Below, one piece after another: positions 26,966-36,738 of a stretch of DNA of 64,000 nt (position 1 is its first letter; every line of letters begins with the position of its first letter). A program made the translations under genes and the position numbers. Origin of the DNA: Flavobacteriia bacterium (lineage in GTDB: Bacteria; Bacteroidota; Bacteroidia; Flavobacteriales_D; Crocinitomicaceae); contig CANFHU010000001.1 in the NCBI GenBank assembly GCA_947446925.1, positions 1 through 64,000 of the forward strand. Reading direction: 5' to 3'. The notes beneath the pieces were generated by a model that was given only the letters and a program-made list of their open reading frames with translations, did not search any database and was not told where the DNA came from.

Positions 26966-27604
26966 ATGGAATTAATACTAAAGGCTGTTTTTACAGGAAT
27001 AATCTTAAGTTTAATGATAGGTCCTGCCTTCTTTTTGCTCTTAGAAACAAGTATTAAAAAAGGGGTCCGTGCTGCATTGGCATTCGATTTAGGCATCTTA
27101 CTAAGCGACTTATTTTATATAGCAATTGCCTATATATTTTATGGAGAAGTGGCAAAATTAGTTGCAGGCAAACACACCGAATTACTCAAAGCAATTGGAG
27201 GTGGATTATTCATCATCTACGGTGTTGTATCCTTTTTTAAAAAATCGAAAATTCAAAGCCAAGAAGAAATTGATAATTCGAGTAATACCTCAAAAGACTA
27301 TCTCATTCAATTTTTAAAAGGATTGATGTTGAATTTAGTGAATCCAATGGTTATTTTTTATTGGTTTAGTGTAATGGCGTTAGGAACAGAACACGGGGCA
27401 GATAGTTGGATAGATAATATTCTTTTTATCGGTATTTTATTAATCACCTTCTTTTCTATTGATGTATTGAAAATAATGGGAGCCAAAAAACTTCGTCCAT
27501 TTATAACAGATCCTTTATTACGTTCTTTAAACCGAATCACCGGTTCCATTTTATTTTTATTTGGAGTTGTGCTTTTACTTCAAGGCATATTAAAAAACTT
27601 TTAA
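26966..27604 (+). CDS. LysE-family exporter
   Basis: A 212-residue membrane protein with about six helices. The N-terminal LSLMIGPAFFLLLETSIKKG is the LysE/RhtB hallmark, and LMLNLVNPMVIFYWFSVM matches the conserved NP motif of helix four. These carriers export amino acids or related metabolites. It is 21 bp downstream of the second barrel gene, inside the cysQ operon. The substrate is unknown. Confidence 0.9.
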   Translation: MELILKAVFTGIILSLMIGPAFFLLLETSIKKGVRAALAFDLGILLSDLFYIAIAYIFYGEVAKLVAGKHTELLKAIGGGLFIIYGVVSFFKKSKIQSQEEIDNSSNTSKDYLIQFLKGLMLNLVNPMVIFYWFSVMALGTEHGADSWIDNILFIGILLITFFSIDVLKIMGAKKLRPFITDPLLRSLNRITGSILFLFGVVLLLQGILKNF

Positions 27605-27614
27605 TCGTTTCATT

Positions 27615-29285
27615 ATGAAAAATTTAATTTTAATCTTCTTTATTTTCATTGCTTTAATTGGTAAATCACAAACTGTAAAAAAAGAAAATTTAACCGAAAA
27701 AGATAAATTGTATTGGGACTTTAAAAAAACCAAACTTCAATCCACCGGAGCGTATTACAAGGATATTTTAGGAGAAACACGCGATAAACATGGTAAATGG
27801 GAATATTTCAATGAATTTGGCGATATCGAAGAGATTAGAAACTATTACCGTGAAAAATTGCATGGTCAAGTTTTCTTAAAGTATGCGAATGGAAAAGCGC
27901 GCCAAGAGGGATATTTTAAACTAGACAAACAAGATTCGATTTACCGTGAATGGGTAGAAAATGGAACCCTAATTGTAGAAGGAAAATATAAAAATGGAAA
28001 ACCTTTCGGCATTTGGAGAAGATATTACATGGATGGTAGAGAACAATCCGTGGAAGAATATGTAGATACACTTTGCATGCTTAAAGATTTTTGGAAAGAT
28101 GATTCCTTACATACGCGCACGATCAAAAATGGAACTGGTATAAAAACAACGTATTATCCAAATGGAAAAGTAAAAGAATTTTACAATTACAAAGAAGGGT
28201 TACACGATGGTGTTTTTGAAGAACGAAGTATTAATGGATACTTATTTTTAACCGGATTTTTCAAACAAGAACGTAAAGATGGTGAATGGAAATATTTCTA
28301 TTACACGGGCGATTTAGAAAAAATAAGTAATTATAAAAATGGCTTATTAGATGGTACCTATTCCTACTATTATGATACGAAAGTTTTGAATGTAACTGGA
28401 AATTACAAAGCAGGAAAAAAAGAAGGTAAATGGTATTGGTACACCAACAAAGGAGGAAAAGACATGGAAGGTACTTTTGTAAACAACCTACAAGATGGTG
28501 ATTGGATCTACTATTACCCAACCGGAGAAGTTTCGTATAAAGCATTTTACAAACAAGACAAACGAGAAGGTAAATGGGAATATTACTATGAGAACAAAAA
28601 ATTATTTAAAGTTGGAACCTACGCAAACGACTTGAAAGATGGCTTGTGGGAAACATGGTATGAGGATGGAGCATTGTTGATGACTGGCAAATATGTAAAA
28701 GGAAAAGAAGAAGGTATCTGGAAAAACTTTTGGCCAAATTCCACATTAAAAAACCAATCTACTTTTGAAAATGGTTTATTACATGGACAATGGTTTTCTT
28801 GGGCCATGGATGGAACAATAACCTTAACTGGGTTTTACAAAGAAGGATATAAAGTTGGTAAATGGACGAAATACTATGATAACGGAAAAATTGAAGACAT
28901 CAACACTTACAAAATCATAGAAAAAGCAGCGCCAATTGATTATGGTTTTGCGAAAGGTAGAAAAGTGAAAGAAAGTGTGAGACATGGTTACCATGCATCT
29001 TATTCCATGAAAGATTATGCACTTACCGAAGAAGGTCATTACATCAACGATGAAAAAGATGGTAAATGGGTGGATTACTTACCTGGCGGTGTATTACCAG
29101 CAGTAATTACCAATTATAAGGATGGAAAATTAGAAGGATTAATGACTCAATTTGGTCGTAGAGGTGAAAAAATATCTGAATCTGAATATAAAAAAGGACT
29201 CAAAGAAGGCAAATTCCGTATGTTTGATTCTTCAGGTAAAGTCATTTTAGAAAAAACCTACTCCAAAGGTCAAGAAGTTCGCTAA
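27615..29285 (+). CDS. exported MORN/YwqK-repeat protein
   Basis: A 556-residue protein: signal peptide 1-18, then some fifteen repeats of about 23-35 residues with the pattern NG..k....y..G..hG.w..y (for example HGKWEYFNEFGD, KDGEWKYFYYTGDLE, REGKWEYYYENKKL). These MORN/YwqK repeats fold into an extended beta meander. Role is unknown; surface or periplasmic scaffolding is likely. It starts 10 bp after lysE and ends 2 bp before the dehydrogenase gene. Confidence 0.88.
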   Translation: MKNLILIFFIFIALIGKSQTVKKENLTEKDKLYWDFKKTKLQSTGAYYKDILGETRDKHGKWEYFNEFGDIEEIRNYYREKLHGQVFLKYANGKARQEGYFKLDKQDSIYREWVENGTLIVEGKYKNGKPFGIWRRYYMDGREQSVEEYVDTLCMLKDFWKDDSLHTRTIKNGTGIKTTYYPNGKVKEFYNYKEGLHDGVFEERSINGYLFLTGFFKQERKDGEWKYFYYTGDLEKISNYKNGLLDGTYSYYYDTKVLNVTGNYKAGKKEGKWYWYTNKGGKDMEGTFVNNLQDGDWIYYYPTGEVSYKAFYKQDKREGKWEYYYENKKLFKVGTYANDLKDGLWETWYEDGALLMTGKYVKGKEEGIWKNFWPNSTLKNQSTFENGLLHGQWFSWAMDGTITLTGFYKEGYKVGKWTKYYDNGKIEDINTYKIIEKAAPIDYGFAKGRKVKESVRHGYHASYSMKDYALTEEGHYINDEKDGKWVDYLPGGVLPAVITNYKDGKLEGLMTQFGRRGEKISESEYKKGLKEGKFRMFDSSGKVILEKTYSKGQEVR

Positions 29286-29287
29286 AT

Positions 29288-30226
29288 ATGAAAGTTGTAT
29301 TTATAGATACGGTTCATCCGATATTGGAAGAACGCTTAACGAGCGAAGGCTTTCAATGTATCGATGCTACAAAATTCGACTTAGAAACTTGTCATTCCTT
29401 GGTACAGGATGCTATTGGTATTGTTATTCGTTCACGCTTTCCGATGGATGAATCGTTTTTGAAACATGCCGCAAATCTACAATTCATTGCACGATCTGGT
29501 GCAGGTATGGAAAACATTGATACATCTTACTGTCTAAAACGTAATATCCAATTATTTAACGCTCCAGAAGGAAACCGAAATGCAGTTGGGGAACACGCCT
29601 TGGGAATGTTGTTGGCTTTGCTGAATAAATTTATCCAAGGAGATAAACAAGTTCGACAAGGTATTTGGGATCGCGAAGGAAATCGTGGGGAAGAATTAGA
29701 TTGTAAAACTGTCGGCATTATTGGTTACGGGAATAATGGGCGTGCATTTGCCAAAAAACTCCGTGGATTCGATTGTAATGTACTTGTTTACGATAAATAC
29801 CTACCTACTATTGCAGATGATTTTGTAACCCAAGTTTCTTTAGAACAACTCTACCAAGAAGCAGATGTTATTAGTTTTCACATTCCCCAAAATGAAGAAA
29901 CACGCTATTGGGTAAATGATGCTTTTTTCGCATCCCTTGAAAAACCTATTTACCTATTAAACCTTTCAAGAGGAAAAATTGTGGAAACGCAAGCACTATT
30001 AAATGCTATCGCACGTGGTCAAGTGAATGGTGCTGGTTTGGACGTTCTTGAATTTGAAAAAGCGAGTTTTGAAAATTTTTCAGATAGTGAACGCTTATCT
30101 GTTTTTCAAGAATTGATTGCATCCGATAAAGTAATTCTTACCCCACATGTTGGGGGTTGGACGACAGAAAGTTATTTTAAGCTAAGTGATGTTTTGGCAG
30201 ATAAAATTTTAGCGTTTTATCGTTGA
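29288..30226 (+). CDS. D-isomer-specific 2-hydroxyacid dehydrogenase (NAD-dependent)
   Basis: A 312-residue dehydrogenase. The NAD-binding Rossmann motif is VGIIGYGNNGRAFAKKLRG; catalytic residues are in LLNLSRGKIVETQALLNA (Arg), DVLEFEK (Glu) and LTPHVGGWT (His). The N-terminal half has SRFPMDESFLK and ARSGAGMENID. It could be a phosphoglycerate or hydroxypyruvate dehydrogenase, but sequence alone does not decide. Last gene of the cysQ operon; it converges with hemL 6 bp away. Confidence 0.92.
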   Translation: MKVVFIDTVHPILEERLTSEGFQCIDATKFDLETCHSLVQDAIGIVIRSRFPMDESFLKHAANLQFIARSGAGMENIDTSYCLKRNIQLFNAPEGNRNAVGEHALGMLLALLNKFIQGDKQVRQGIWDREGNRGEELDCKTVGIIGYGNNGRAFAKKLRGFDCNVLVYDKYLPTIADDFVTQVSLEQLYQEADVISFHIPQNEETRYWVNDAFFASLEKPIYLLNLSRGKIVETQALLNAIARGQVNGAGLDVLEFEKASFENFSDSERLSVFQELIASDKVILTPHVGGWTTESYFKLSDVLADKILAFYR

Positions 30227-30231
30227 ATTGA

Positions 30232-31521
30232 TTACCCGTAAATCACATCCAATGCTTGGCAAAACTTCACCGCTACTTCAGCTAGTATCTCTGGTGTGTG
30301 TGCTTGAGAAACAAATCCGACTTCGTACCCACTTGGTCCTAAATATACCCCTACTTCCAATAATGCATGATGTAAATGTCTGAAACCAGTCATGTCTGGA
30401 TCGATGTCATCTGCACGACGAATGGTTTTATTACCAGAAAAAGACAACCAAAAGATTGAACCAATCGTGTGAATTTCAAATTCGTAATTTTTCGCTTTCG
30501 CATGGGCATTGATTGGTGCAATAAAATCAACAGTACGTTTTTCTAATTTCTCGTAAAAACCAGGTTTAGCACATTCTGTTAATTGTGCAATCCCTGCTGC
30601 CATTGCCACTGGATTACCAGATAATGTCCCTGCTTGATACACATCTCCATCAGGAGAAATACGCGCCATGATTTCTTTACTTGCACCATACGCCCCCACA
30701 GGTAAACCACCACCGATGATTTTACCATACGTAACAATGTCTGGTTTGATTCCATAGTGTTCTGCAGCTCCAGAAAAAGCAACACGGAATCCGGAAATTA
30801 CCTCATCAAAGAATAATAAAATTCCATTCTCTGTACAAATTTCACGTAAGGCTAATAAGAACGTTTTTTCTTGTAATAACAAACCGTTATTTGCTGGAAT
30901 TGGTTCGATAATCGCACACGCAATTTCGTTTTTATAATTCGCTACACACGTTTTTAAAGCTTCTATATCGTTTAACGGAAGTACAATCGTTTCTTGGGCA
31001 AAGCTCTCAGGAACACCTGCACTTGAAGAAGCGCCAAACGTGATTAAGCCACTTCCGGCTTTTACCAACATCGCATCAGTATGTCCGTGGTAACATCCTT
31101 CAAATTTGATCACCTTATTTTTACCCGTATATCCACGAGCCAAGCGTAATGCAGACATTACCGCTTCTGTTCCAGAACTTACGAAACGTAATTTTTCAAT
31201 AAATGGATTGCGCGATAAGATTAATTCTGCTAATTCATTTTCTAAACGTGTTGGTGCGCCAAAACTAGCTCCATTTTGTAAGGTCGCAACCACTTTTTCA
31301 TACACCGCTGGGTGATTATGCCCTAAAATGAGTGGTCCCCAGCTACAACAGAAATCCACAAATTCATTATCGTCTTCATCCCAAATACGGCAACCATCTC
31401 CTTTTTTGATAAACAACGGCGATCCATCCACCGATTTAAAAGCACGTACAGGGGAATTTACACCACCAGGAAAATAATTTTTTGCAGTAGCAAATAAGGC
31501 TTCGGAAGTTGTTGTTTTCAT
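30232..31521 (-). CDS. hemL: glutamate-1-semialdehyde 2,1-aminomutase
   Basis: A 429-residue PLP enzyme that makes 5-aminolevulinate from glutamate-1-semialdehyde, the C5 route to heme. The PLP lysine is K267 in TYGKIIGGGLPVGAYG; other marks are GGVNSPVRAFKS at the N-terminus, FVSSGTEAVMSALRLARG and the Asp of LFFDEVISGFR. Full length. It is divergent from kynU, with near-consensus promoter boxes in the 118-bp gap. Confidence 0.97.
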   Translation of the reverse strand: MKTTTSEALFATAKNYFPGGVNSPVRAFKSVDGSPLFIKKGDGCRIWDEDDNEFVDFCCSWGPLILGHNHPAVYEKVVATLQNGASFGAPTRLENELAELILSRNPFIEKLRFVSSGTEAVMSALRLARGYTGKNKVIKFEGCYHGHTDAMLVKAGSGLITFGASSSAGVPESFAQETIVLPLNDIEALKTCVANYKNEIACAIIEPIPANNGLLLQEKTFLLALREICTENGILLFFDEVISGFRVAFSGAAEHYGIKPDIVTYGKIIGGGLPVGAYGASKEIMARISPDGDVYQAGTLSGNPVAMAAGIAQLTECAKPGFYEKLEKRTVDFIAPINAHAKAKNYEFEIHTIGSIFWLSFSGNKTIRRADDIDPDMTGFRHLHHALLEVGVYLGPSGYEVGFVSQAHTPEILAEVAVKFCQALDVIYG

Positions 31522-31576
31522 AGGATAATTGATTTGAAATTGTGGGTGTAAATTTAGTGTTTTATGAAGTTAATTG

Positions 31577-31584
31577 TATCTTTG
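31577..31584 (+). promoter_or_regulatory. predicted -7 promoter box for kynU-kmo
   Basis: TATCTTTG, 55 bp before the kynU ATG. Confidence 0.5.
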
Positions 31585-31639
31585 AGACCGATTAATTAAG
31601 ATTAATCCTTTTTATTGTATTACAACTATTATTTTCAAC

Positions 31640-32920
31640 ATGGAAAATACACTTTCATACGCGCAACAACAAGACGCAAACGATTCATTACGAGCGTACA
31701 GAGATCATTTCTTTTTACCAACATTTCACGAAAATCAAGTTCGTTATTTCACAGGAAATTCCTTGGGATTACAACCTAAATCTGTTGGTTCTTACATCCA
31801 ACAAGAGTTAGACGATTGGGCAAAATGGGGTGTGGAAGGACATTTTCACGGGAAAAGACCTTGGTTTAGTTACCATGAGAATTTAACAGAGAAAATCGCG
31901 AAAGTGGTTGGTGCATTGCCTGGAGAAGTGGTTGTAACACATTCATTGACAACAAATTTACACTTGTTAATGGTGTCTTTTTTCGCACCACAAGGAAAAC
32001 GTAAAAAAATCATTTGTGAAGCAAAAGCATTCCCAAGTGACCAATACGCCTTGGAATCACAAATTAAATTCCATGGCTTGGATTTAGCAACGGACTTAAT
32101 AGAGATTGCACCAAGAGAAGGAGAGCATTTAATCAACGAAGAAGATATTCTAGCAAAAATTGCAGAAGTTGGTGAGGAATTAGCATTAGTGATGATTGGT
32201 GGTGTAAACTACTATTCTGGTCAATTGTTTGACATGGAAAAAATCACGAAAGCAGCACATGCGGTTGGTGCGATTGCTGGATTCGACTTAGCGCACGCAG
32301 CTGGAAATATCCACCTTAAACTACACGATTGGGGTGTTGACTTCGCAGCTTGGTGTTCCTATAAATATTTAAATTCATCTCCAGGTGGTGTTTCTGGAAT
32401 GTATGTGCACGAAAGACACGCAAACAGACCTGAATTACCTCGTTTTGCTGGATGGTGGGGTCACGATAAATCGGTTCGTTTCTTAATGGAACCAGGTTTT
32501 CAACCGATGCCAGGAGCAGAAGGATGGCAATTAAGTAATGCGCCAGTATTAGGAATGGCAGCACATTTAGCTTCCTTAGATATTTTTGATGAGGTAGGAA
32601 TGGAAAAATTGTGCGCAAAACGTGATGCGTTGACAGCCTATTTAGAATTTATCATCGATGATATTTCTAACAAGCATAAAGATTTGTGTACGTTTGAAAT
32701 CATCACACCACGAAATAAAGCGCAAAGAGGTGCTCAATTATCGATGTTAGTACACGGAAAAGGAAAAGCCATTTTCGATAAATTAAGCGAAGCAGGGGTT
32801 GTTGCCGATTGGAGAGAACCTAATGTAATTCGCTTAGCACCAGTACCTTTATATAATTCTTTTGAAGATGTGTATTATTTTGGTAAACATTTAGCAGATG
32901 CAATTGTAGAATTGGCATAA
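31640..32920 (+). CDS. kynU: kynureninase
   Basis: A 426-residue PLP enzyme that cleaves kynurenine or 3-hydroxykynurenine to anthranilate or 3-hydroxyanthranilate plus alanine. Visible features are [36 protein letters not shown] and the PLP lysine K242 in [13 protein letters not shown]. It is followed 51 bp later by kmo, so tryptophan catabolism, or de novo NAD synthesis via 3-hydroxyanthranilate, is the likely pathway. Confidence 0.97.
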   Translation: MENTLSYAQQQDANDSLRAYRDHFFLPTFHENQVRYFTGNSLGLQPKSVGSYIQQELDDWAKWGVEGHFHGKRPWFSYHENLTEKIAKVVGALPGEVVVTHSLTTNLHLLMVSFFAPQGKRKKIICEAKAFPSDQYALESQIKFHGLDLATDLIEIAPREGEHLINEEDILAKIAEVGEELALVMIGGVNYYSGQLFDMEKITKAAHAVGAIAGFDLAHAAGNIHLKLHDWGVDFAAWCSYKYLNSSPGGVSGMYVHERHANRPELPRFAGWWGHDKSVRFLMEPGFQPMPGAEGWQLSNAPVLGMAAHLASLDIFDEVGMEKLCAKRDALTAYLEFIIDDISNKHKDLCTFEIITPRNKAQRGAQLSMLVHGKGKAIFDKLSEAGVVADWREPNVIRLAPVPLYNSFEDVYYFGKHLADAIVELA

Positions 32921-32933
32921 AAAATAAACCATA

Positions 32934-32953
32934 AGATGTTACATGTAACATCT
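32934..32953. promoter_or_regulatory. perfect 20-bp palindrome between kynU and kmo
   Basis: AGATGTTACA / TGTAACATCT is a perfect palindrome with no spacer, 13 bp after the kynU stop and 18 bp before the preferred kmo ATG. It could be an operator for an internal promoter or an RNA hairpin that tunes kmo translation. It is wholly intergenic if kmo starts at 32972. Confidence 0.55.
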
Positions 32954-32971
32954 ATACAATATCGTATTAAT

Positions 32972-34309
32972 ATGAAAAAAATAGCAGTAGTAGGAGCAGG
33001 TTTAGCAGGAAGTTTACAAGCCATATTAATGGCAAAAAAAGGATATGAAGTATCTGTTTTTGAACGACGAACAGATTTACGTAAGGCAAAATTGATTGCA
33101 GGAAGATCGATCAATTTAGCATTGTCACATAGAGGTTGGAAAGCACTAGAATTGGCAGGTATTGCAGACGATATTCGCGAAATTGCAATCCCAATGTACA
33201 AACGTTGTATGCATGCACTAGATGGTACTTTGACCTACCAACCTTACGGAAAAGAAGACGAGGCAATCTATTCGGTATCTCGTGGCGGGTTGAACCAAAA
33301 ATTAATGAATTTGGCAGACCAATATCCTTCCATTTCTTACTACTTCAATCGAAAATGTAACGATATCGATTTAGCTACAAACACTTTGACCTTTGATAAT
33401 TCTGAGACAGGGGAACGCGAAAAGCACCAAGTAGATAAAGTATTTGCTACAGATGGCGCATTTTCAGCAGTACGTATGCGTATGCAAAAAAGTACAATGT
33501 TCGATTATTCTCAAAAATATTTGGACCATGGATACAAAGAATTAGTAATTCCTGCAAATGAAGACGGAACGCATAAATTAGATAAAAATTGTCTGCATAT
33601 CTGGCCTCGTGGTGAATTTATGATGATTGCTTTGGCTAATTTGGATGGTAGTTTTACCTGTACTTTATTCTTCCCAATGAAAGGAGAAGTTTCTTTTGAA
33701 AGTTTAGAAACGAGAGAACAAGTTTCTGCTTTCTTTGATAAAACCTTCCCGGATGCTGTAGCAATGATGCCAACTTTGTTAGATGACTATTTTAGTAATC
33801 AAACTTCTACATTAATAATGGTTCGTTGTACACCTTGGAACTACAAAGAAGACGTGGTATTAATCGGAGACGCTGCACACGCAATTGTACCTTTCTACGG
33901 ACAAGGCATGAATTGTGCGTTTGAAGATTGTACTGTTTTCCACGAAATGCATGAAGAAGCAAATGGAAATTGGGATGGTTTATTAGGACGTTTCTCCGAA
34001 AGAAGAGTTCCAGAGGGAAATGCCATTTTAGATTTAGCCTTACAAAATTATGTAGAAATGCGTGATTTGACAGCAGATCCTAACTTCCTATTACAAAAGA
34101 AAATAGAAGCGAAATTCAGTAAATTATATCCAGAAAAATGGATTCCATTGTATTCGCAAGTTACATTTAGTCATATCCCTTATAGTCAAGCGATTAAAAA
34201 TGGAAAAGCACAAGATGTAATCATGGGTGAAATCTTGAAAATGGATAACATTCACGAAAATTGGGATGCACCAGAAGTGATGGAAAAATTATTGACTTTA
34301 GTAAACTAA
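32972..34309 (+). CDS. kmo: kynurenine 3-monooxygenase
   Basis: A 445-residue FAD-dependent hydroxylase converting kynurenine to 3-hydroxykynurenine. The FAD-binding GAGLAGS is at residues 8-14, the RSINLALSHRG segment follows, and the second FAD motif is GDAAHAIVPFYGQGMNCAFED. The start at 32972 puts the dinucleotide fold at the N-terminus; the in-frame ATG at 32936 would add 12 residues encoded by the palindrome. It follows kynU in the same operon and precedes an outer-membrane-like gene by 6 bp. Confidence 0.96.
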   Translation: MKKIAVVGAGLAGSLQAILMAKKGYEVSVFERRTDLRKAKLIAGRSINLALSHRGWKALELAGIADDIREIAIPMYKRCMHALDGTLTYQPYGKEDEAIYSVSRGGLNQKLMNLADQYPSISYYFNRKCNDIDLATNTLTFDNSETGEREKHQVDKVFATDGAFSAVRMRMQKSTMFDYSQKYLDHGYKELVIPANEDGTHKLDKNCLHIWPRGEFMMIALANLDGSFTCTLFFPMKGEVSFESLETREQVSAFFDKTFPDAVAMMPTLLDDYFSNQTSTLIMVRCTPWNYKEDVVLIGDAAHAIVPFYGQGMNCAFEDCTVFHEMHEEANGNWDGLLGRFSERRVPEGNAILDLALQNYVEMRDLTADPNFLLQKKIEAKFSKLYPEKWIPLYSQVTFSHIPYSQAIKNGKAQDVIMGEILKMDNIHENWDAPEVMEKLLTLVN

Positions 34310-34315
34310 TAACAT

Positions 34316-35197
34316 ATGAAGTCTTTTCTACTAATTGTATTTTCCCTACTTTGCTTTGGTTCGGTAATTGCGCAAAAAAAAAGTAGAAAAGACTTTTTTG
34401 GTGGACCAAAAGATTATCGCAATCTGAGTAATAAAGGATTAACATTCTCTTTTGGTACTACCTATACCTTTACAGATACTAGTAGTCTGTATATCGATAC
34501 GCGAACCATTTACAAATTTCAACCAAAAGGAAAATATGGTTTTTTTGCAGAAATTGGCACCGTTGCCTTTAACTTGAAAAAACCAAAATTCAAATGGGGA
34601 AATTTAATCAAATATACCGATTGGGGCATAGGATTTAACCTATATGGAGGTTCTGAAAATACCAAAGTTTATAACACTGAATGGAATGCTACTTTATCAG
34701 AATGGCAAAAAATAGAGAATCAATTTTCCTATGGCTCTTTTTACCTAGGAAATTTAACTGGTAGACTAACCTTTCACCATACTTTTTACATTCCTAAAAC
34801 AAGCATTATGATTGATAATGGATTAGGAATAAATCTAGATTACCGGGTGTTCAAAAATGATTCGTTTGATAAAACACATCAAGAATTAGCAACATTAAAA
34901 ATAAATACACAAGCATTTTCCGGAAAATTTTTTGCACAACTCCATTATAATTTAGGGATTGGGTTAAAATTAAAAAGAGGAAGTTACCTTATCCCTACCA
35001 TGCAACTACCAATACTAGGGATGTATGCTTGGAATAAAGGTAGTGCACGTACTAATTGGTTCTCAAGCGATTACCTACCTGTCATTTTCAAATTAAAATT
35101 CATCTTTTTGTTTGAAAAACGATCTCAAGGAGGATGTGAAAATTTTGGATCCGAAGAAGATAGAAAGCGTAATGAAGAATATATGCAAAACAAGTAA
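34316..35197 (+). CDS. exported hypothetical protein, probable outer-membrane barrel
   Basis: A 293-residue protein I do not recognise. It has a signal peptide (1-19, ending VIAQ) followed by a lysine-rich linker and many amphipathic strands with alternating aromatics (YGFFAEIGTVAFNLKKP, GSFYLGNLTGRLTFHHTFYI), suggesting a small outer-membrane barrel. The C-terminus (EKRSQGGCENFGSEEDRKRN) is charged and lacks a sorting domain. It starts 6 bp after kmo and probably shares its transcript; any link to kynurenine metabolism is unknown. Confidence 0.7.
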   Translation: MKSFLLIVFSLLCFGSVIAQKKSRKDFFGGPKDYRNLSNKGLTFSFGTTYTFTDTSSLYIDTRTIYKFQPKGKYGFFAEIGTVAFNLKKPKFKWGNLIKYTDWGIGFNLYGGSENTKVYNTEWNATLSEWQKIENQFSYGSFYLGNLTGRLTFHHTFYIPKTSIMIDNGLGINLDYRVFKNDSFDKTHQELATLKINTQAFSGKFFAQLHYNLGIGLKLKRGSYLIPTMQLPILGMYAWNKGSARTNWFSSDYLPVIFKLKFIFLFEKRSQGGCENFGSEEDRKRNEEYMQNK

Positions 35198-35254
35198 TCC
35201 AAAAATTGGAGCTTGTTCCATAATTAATTTATTTTTTCTGCGATAAATTAAACC

Positions 35255-35269
35255 TTTCTAATTTAGAAA
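35255..35269. promoter_or_regulatory. 15-bp inverted repeat upstream of the ECF sigma gene
   Basis: TTTCTAA-T-TTAGAAA lies 25 bp before the sigma-factor ATG. No standard TAnnTTTG box is near, so an alternative, possibly self-regulated, promoter is conceivable. Confidence 0.35.
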
Positions 35270-35294
35270 AGTCCTATAAAAAAATCACGTTTAA

Positions 35295-35840
35295 ATGGCT
35301 GACTATAGCGACAAAGAATTGCTGGAATTATTCCATTCGGAACAAGCTTCCTACGCATTCAATTTGTTAGTCAGAAAATACCAAAAGAAAATTTATGCGC
35401 ATGTACGTAGAATCGTCATAGACCATGATGATGCTAACGATGTAGTTCAAAATATATTTATCAAAGTTTGGAAAGGTTTAGAAAAATTTAAGGAAGATTC
35501 TGAGTTATACACGTGGATCTATCGAATTTCTGTAAATGAATCCCTTACATTTTTAAAGAAAAAAAGAACGAAATTTTTCATTCCAATACACAATATTGAA
35601 AAGGAAATGTCGGACAAAATCGATGCTGGTGAACATTTTTCTGGAGATGAAATTGAAAAAAAATTACAAAAAGCATTACTAACCTTACCCGAAAAACAAC
35701 GCATTGTATTTAACTTACGATACTATGATGAAATGCCCTACGAAGAAATGTCACAAGTGCTTGGCACTTCGGTGGGAGCATTAAAAGCATCGTACCATAT
35801 TGCAGCAAAAAAAATAGAAGAAAATTTACTTGGACATTAA
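35295..35840 (+). CDS. ECF-type RNA polymerase sigma factor
   Basis: A 181-residue sigma-70 family factor with region 2 (about 10-80: YAFNLLVRKYQKKIYAHVRR, DDANDVVQNIFIKVWKGL) and region 4 (about 120-175: LPEKQRIVFNLRYYDEMPYE and a helix-turn-helix in MSQVLGTSVGALKASYHIA). It directs polymerase to stress-type promoters. The next two genes encode a single-pass membrane protein and a small exported helical protein, the usual company of such factors in Bacteroidota. Confidence 0.96.
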   Translation: MADYSDKELLELFHSEQASYAFNLLVRKYQKKIYAHVRRIVIDHDDANDVVQNIFIKVWKGLEKFKEDSELYTWIYRISVNESLTFLKKKRTKFFIPIHNIEKEMSDKIDAGEHFSGDEIEKKLQKALLTLPEKQRIVFNLRYYDEMPYEEMSQVLGTSVGALKASYHIAAKKIEENLLGH

Positions 35841-35878
35841 ACTTTTTGAAAGGAAATGTGTCCAACTAATAAGAAAAC

Positions 35879-36295
35879 ATGGAAGAATTAAAAAACATAG
35901 CGCCCCATTTAAGTCAACTCCCTAAAAAGGATGCGTTTACAGCGCCAGAAGGGTATTTTGACGACTTACCATCCAGAATTCAGGAACGCGTAAATACACA
36001 AAGGAAATTAACGTCACGCAACTTTTCTCCTGTTTGGATTTTTAGCACTTTAGGAGTTGCATCGGTGCTTTGTGTAATGTTCTTTTTGGGTAAATCACCC
36101 GAAGTGCAAAATTCCATCTCCGAGCAAGAAGCATCTGCCTATATAAACGAAAATTTGGAACAAGAATTTGATGAAACCTTATTGGCTGATGAACTAATAA
36201 CATCAAACAATAAAACATTTACTTCGGATGAAAACCTAGAAGAATATATCTTAAATCAAGATATTGATGAACAATTATTACGTGAAGAAATATAA
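35879..36295 (+). CDS. single-pass membrane protein in the ECF sigma operon, possible anti-sigma regulator
   Basis: A 138-residue protein with one transmembrane helix (about 51-70, PVWIFSTLGVASVLCVMFFL), an N-terminal cytoplasmic part with FTAPEGYFDDLPSRIQERV and an acidic C-terminal tail full of Glu and Asn. The PEGYF-type N-terminus is common in proteins encoded right after ECF sigma genes in Bacteroidota. It may bind the sigma factor; no zinc-binding anti-sigma motif is seen. It starts 38 bp after the sigma gene. Confidence 0.75.
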   Translation: MEELKNIAPHLSQLPKKDAFTAPEGYFDDLPSRIQERVNTQRKLTSRNFSPVWIFSTLGVASVLCVMFFLGKSPEVQNSISEQEASAYINENLEQEFDETLLADELITSNNKTFTSDENLEEYILNQDIDEQLLREEI

Positions 36296-36304
36296 CTTTA
36301 ACCT

Positions 36305-36733
36305 ATGAAAAATTTAATTATCCTATTATTTGTGTTGTACACCAGTTTTTCATTTTCCCAAAATGAGTCAAAAAATGACAAAGTGGAAACAATGAAAATT
36401 GCCTTTTTAACAAATAAATTAAACTTAACTGCAAAAGAAGCACAATTATTTTGGCCGTTATATAACGAATACAGCCAAAAAATGGAAGCATTACGCAAAG
36501 CCAAAAAATCAGAATACGACGAAATCAAAAGTAAAAATGGTACCCCGACCGATAAGGAAATCGCTGCGTATATGGAAGAAGTGTTCTTAACTAAACAGAA
36601 AGAATTAGACCTACAAAAAGAGTATTACAATAAATATGTAAAGATTCTTCCGCTGAAAAAAGTAGCACAACTCTATCAAGCTGAAAATCAATTTAAAAAA
36701 GAATTATTACGCATCATTAAAGATAAAAAATAA
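36305..36733 (+). CDS. small exported helical protein (Spy/CpxP-like, sensor of ECF sigma)
   Basis: A 142-residue protein: signal peptide 1-18 (ending FSFS), then charged helices with LNLTAKEAQLFWPLYNEYSQ, a pattern (LT..EA..FWP.Y) found in small periplasmic proteins next to ECF sigma genes. The helical, Lys/Glu-rich make-up recalls Spy/CpxP stress chaperones. It starts 9 bp after the putative anti-sigma gene and is likely part of the same envelope-stress circuit. Confidence 0.75.
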   Translation: MKNLIILLFVLYTSFSFSQNESKNDKVETMKIAFLTNKLNLTAKEAQLFWPLYNEYSQKMEALRKAKKSEYDEIKSKNGTPTDKEIAAYMEEVFLTKQKELDLQKEYYNKYVKILPLKKVAQLYQAENQFKKELLRIIKDKK

Positions 36734-36738
36734 ATCTT

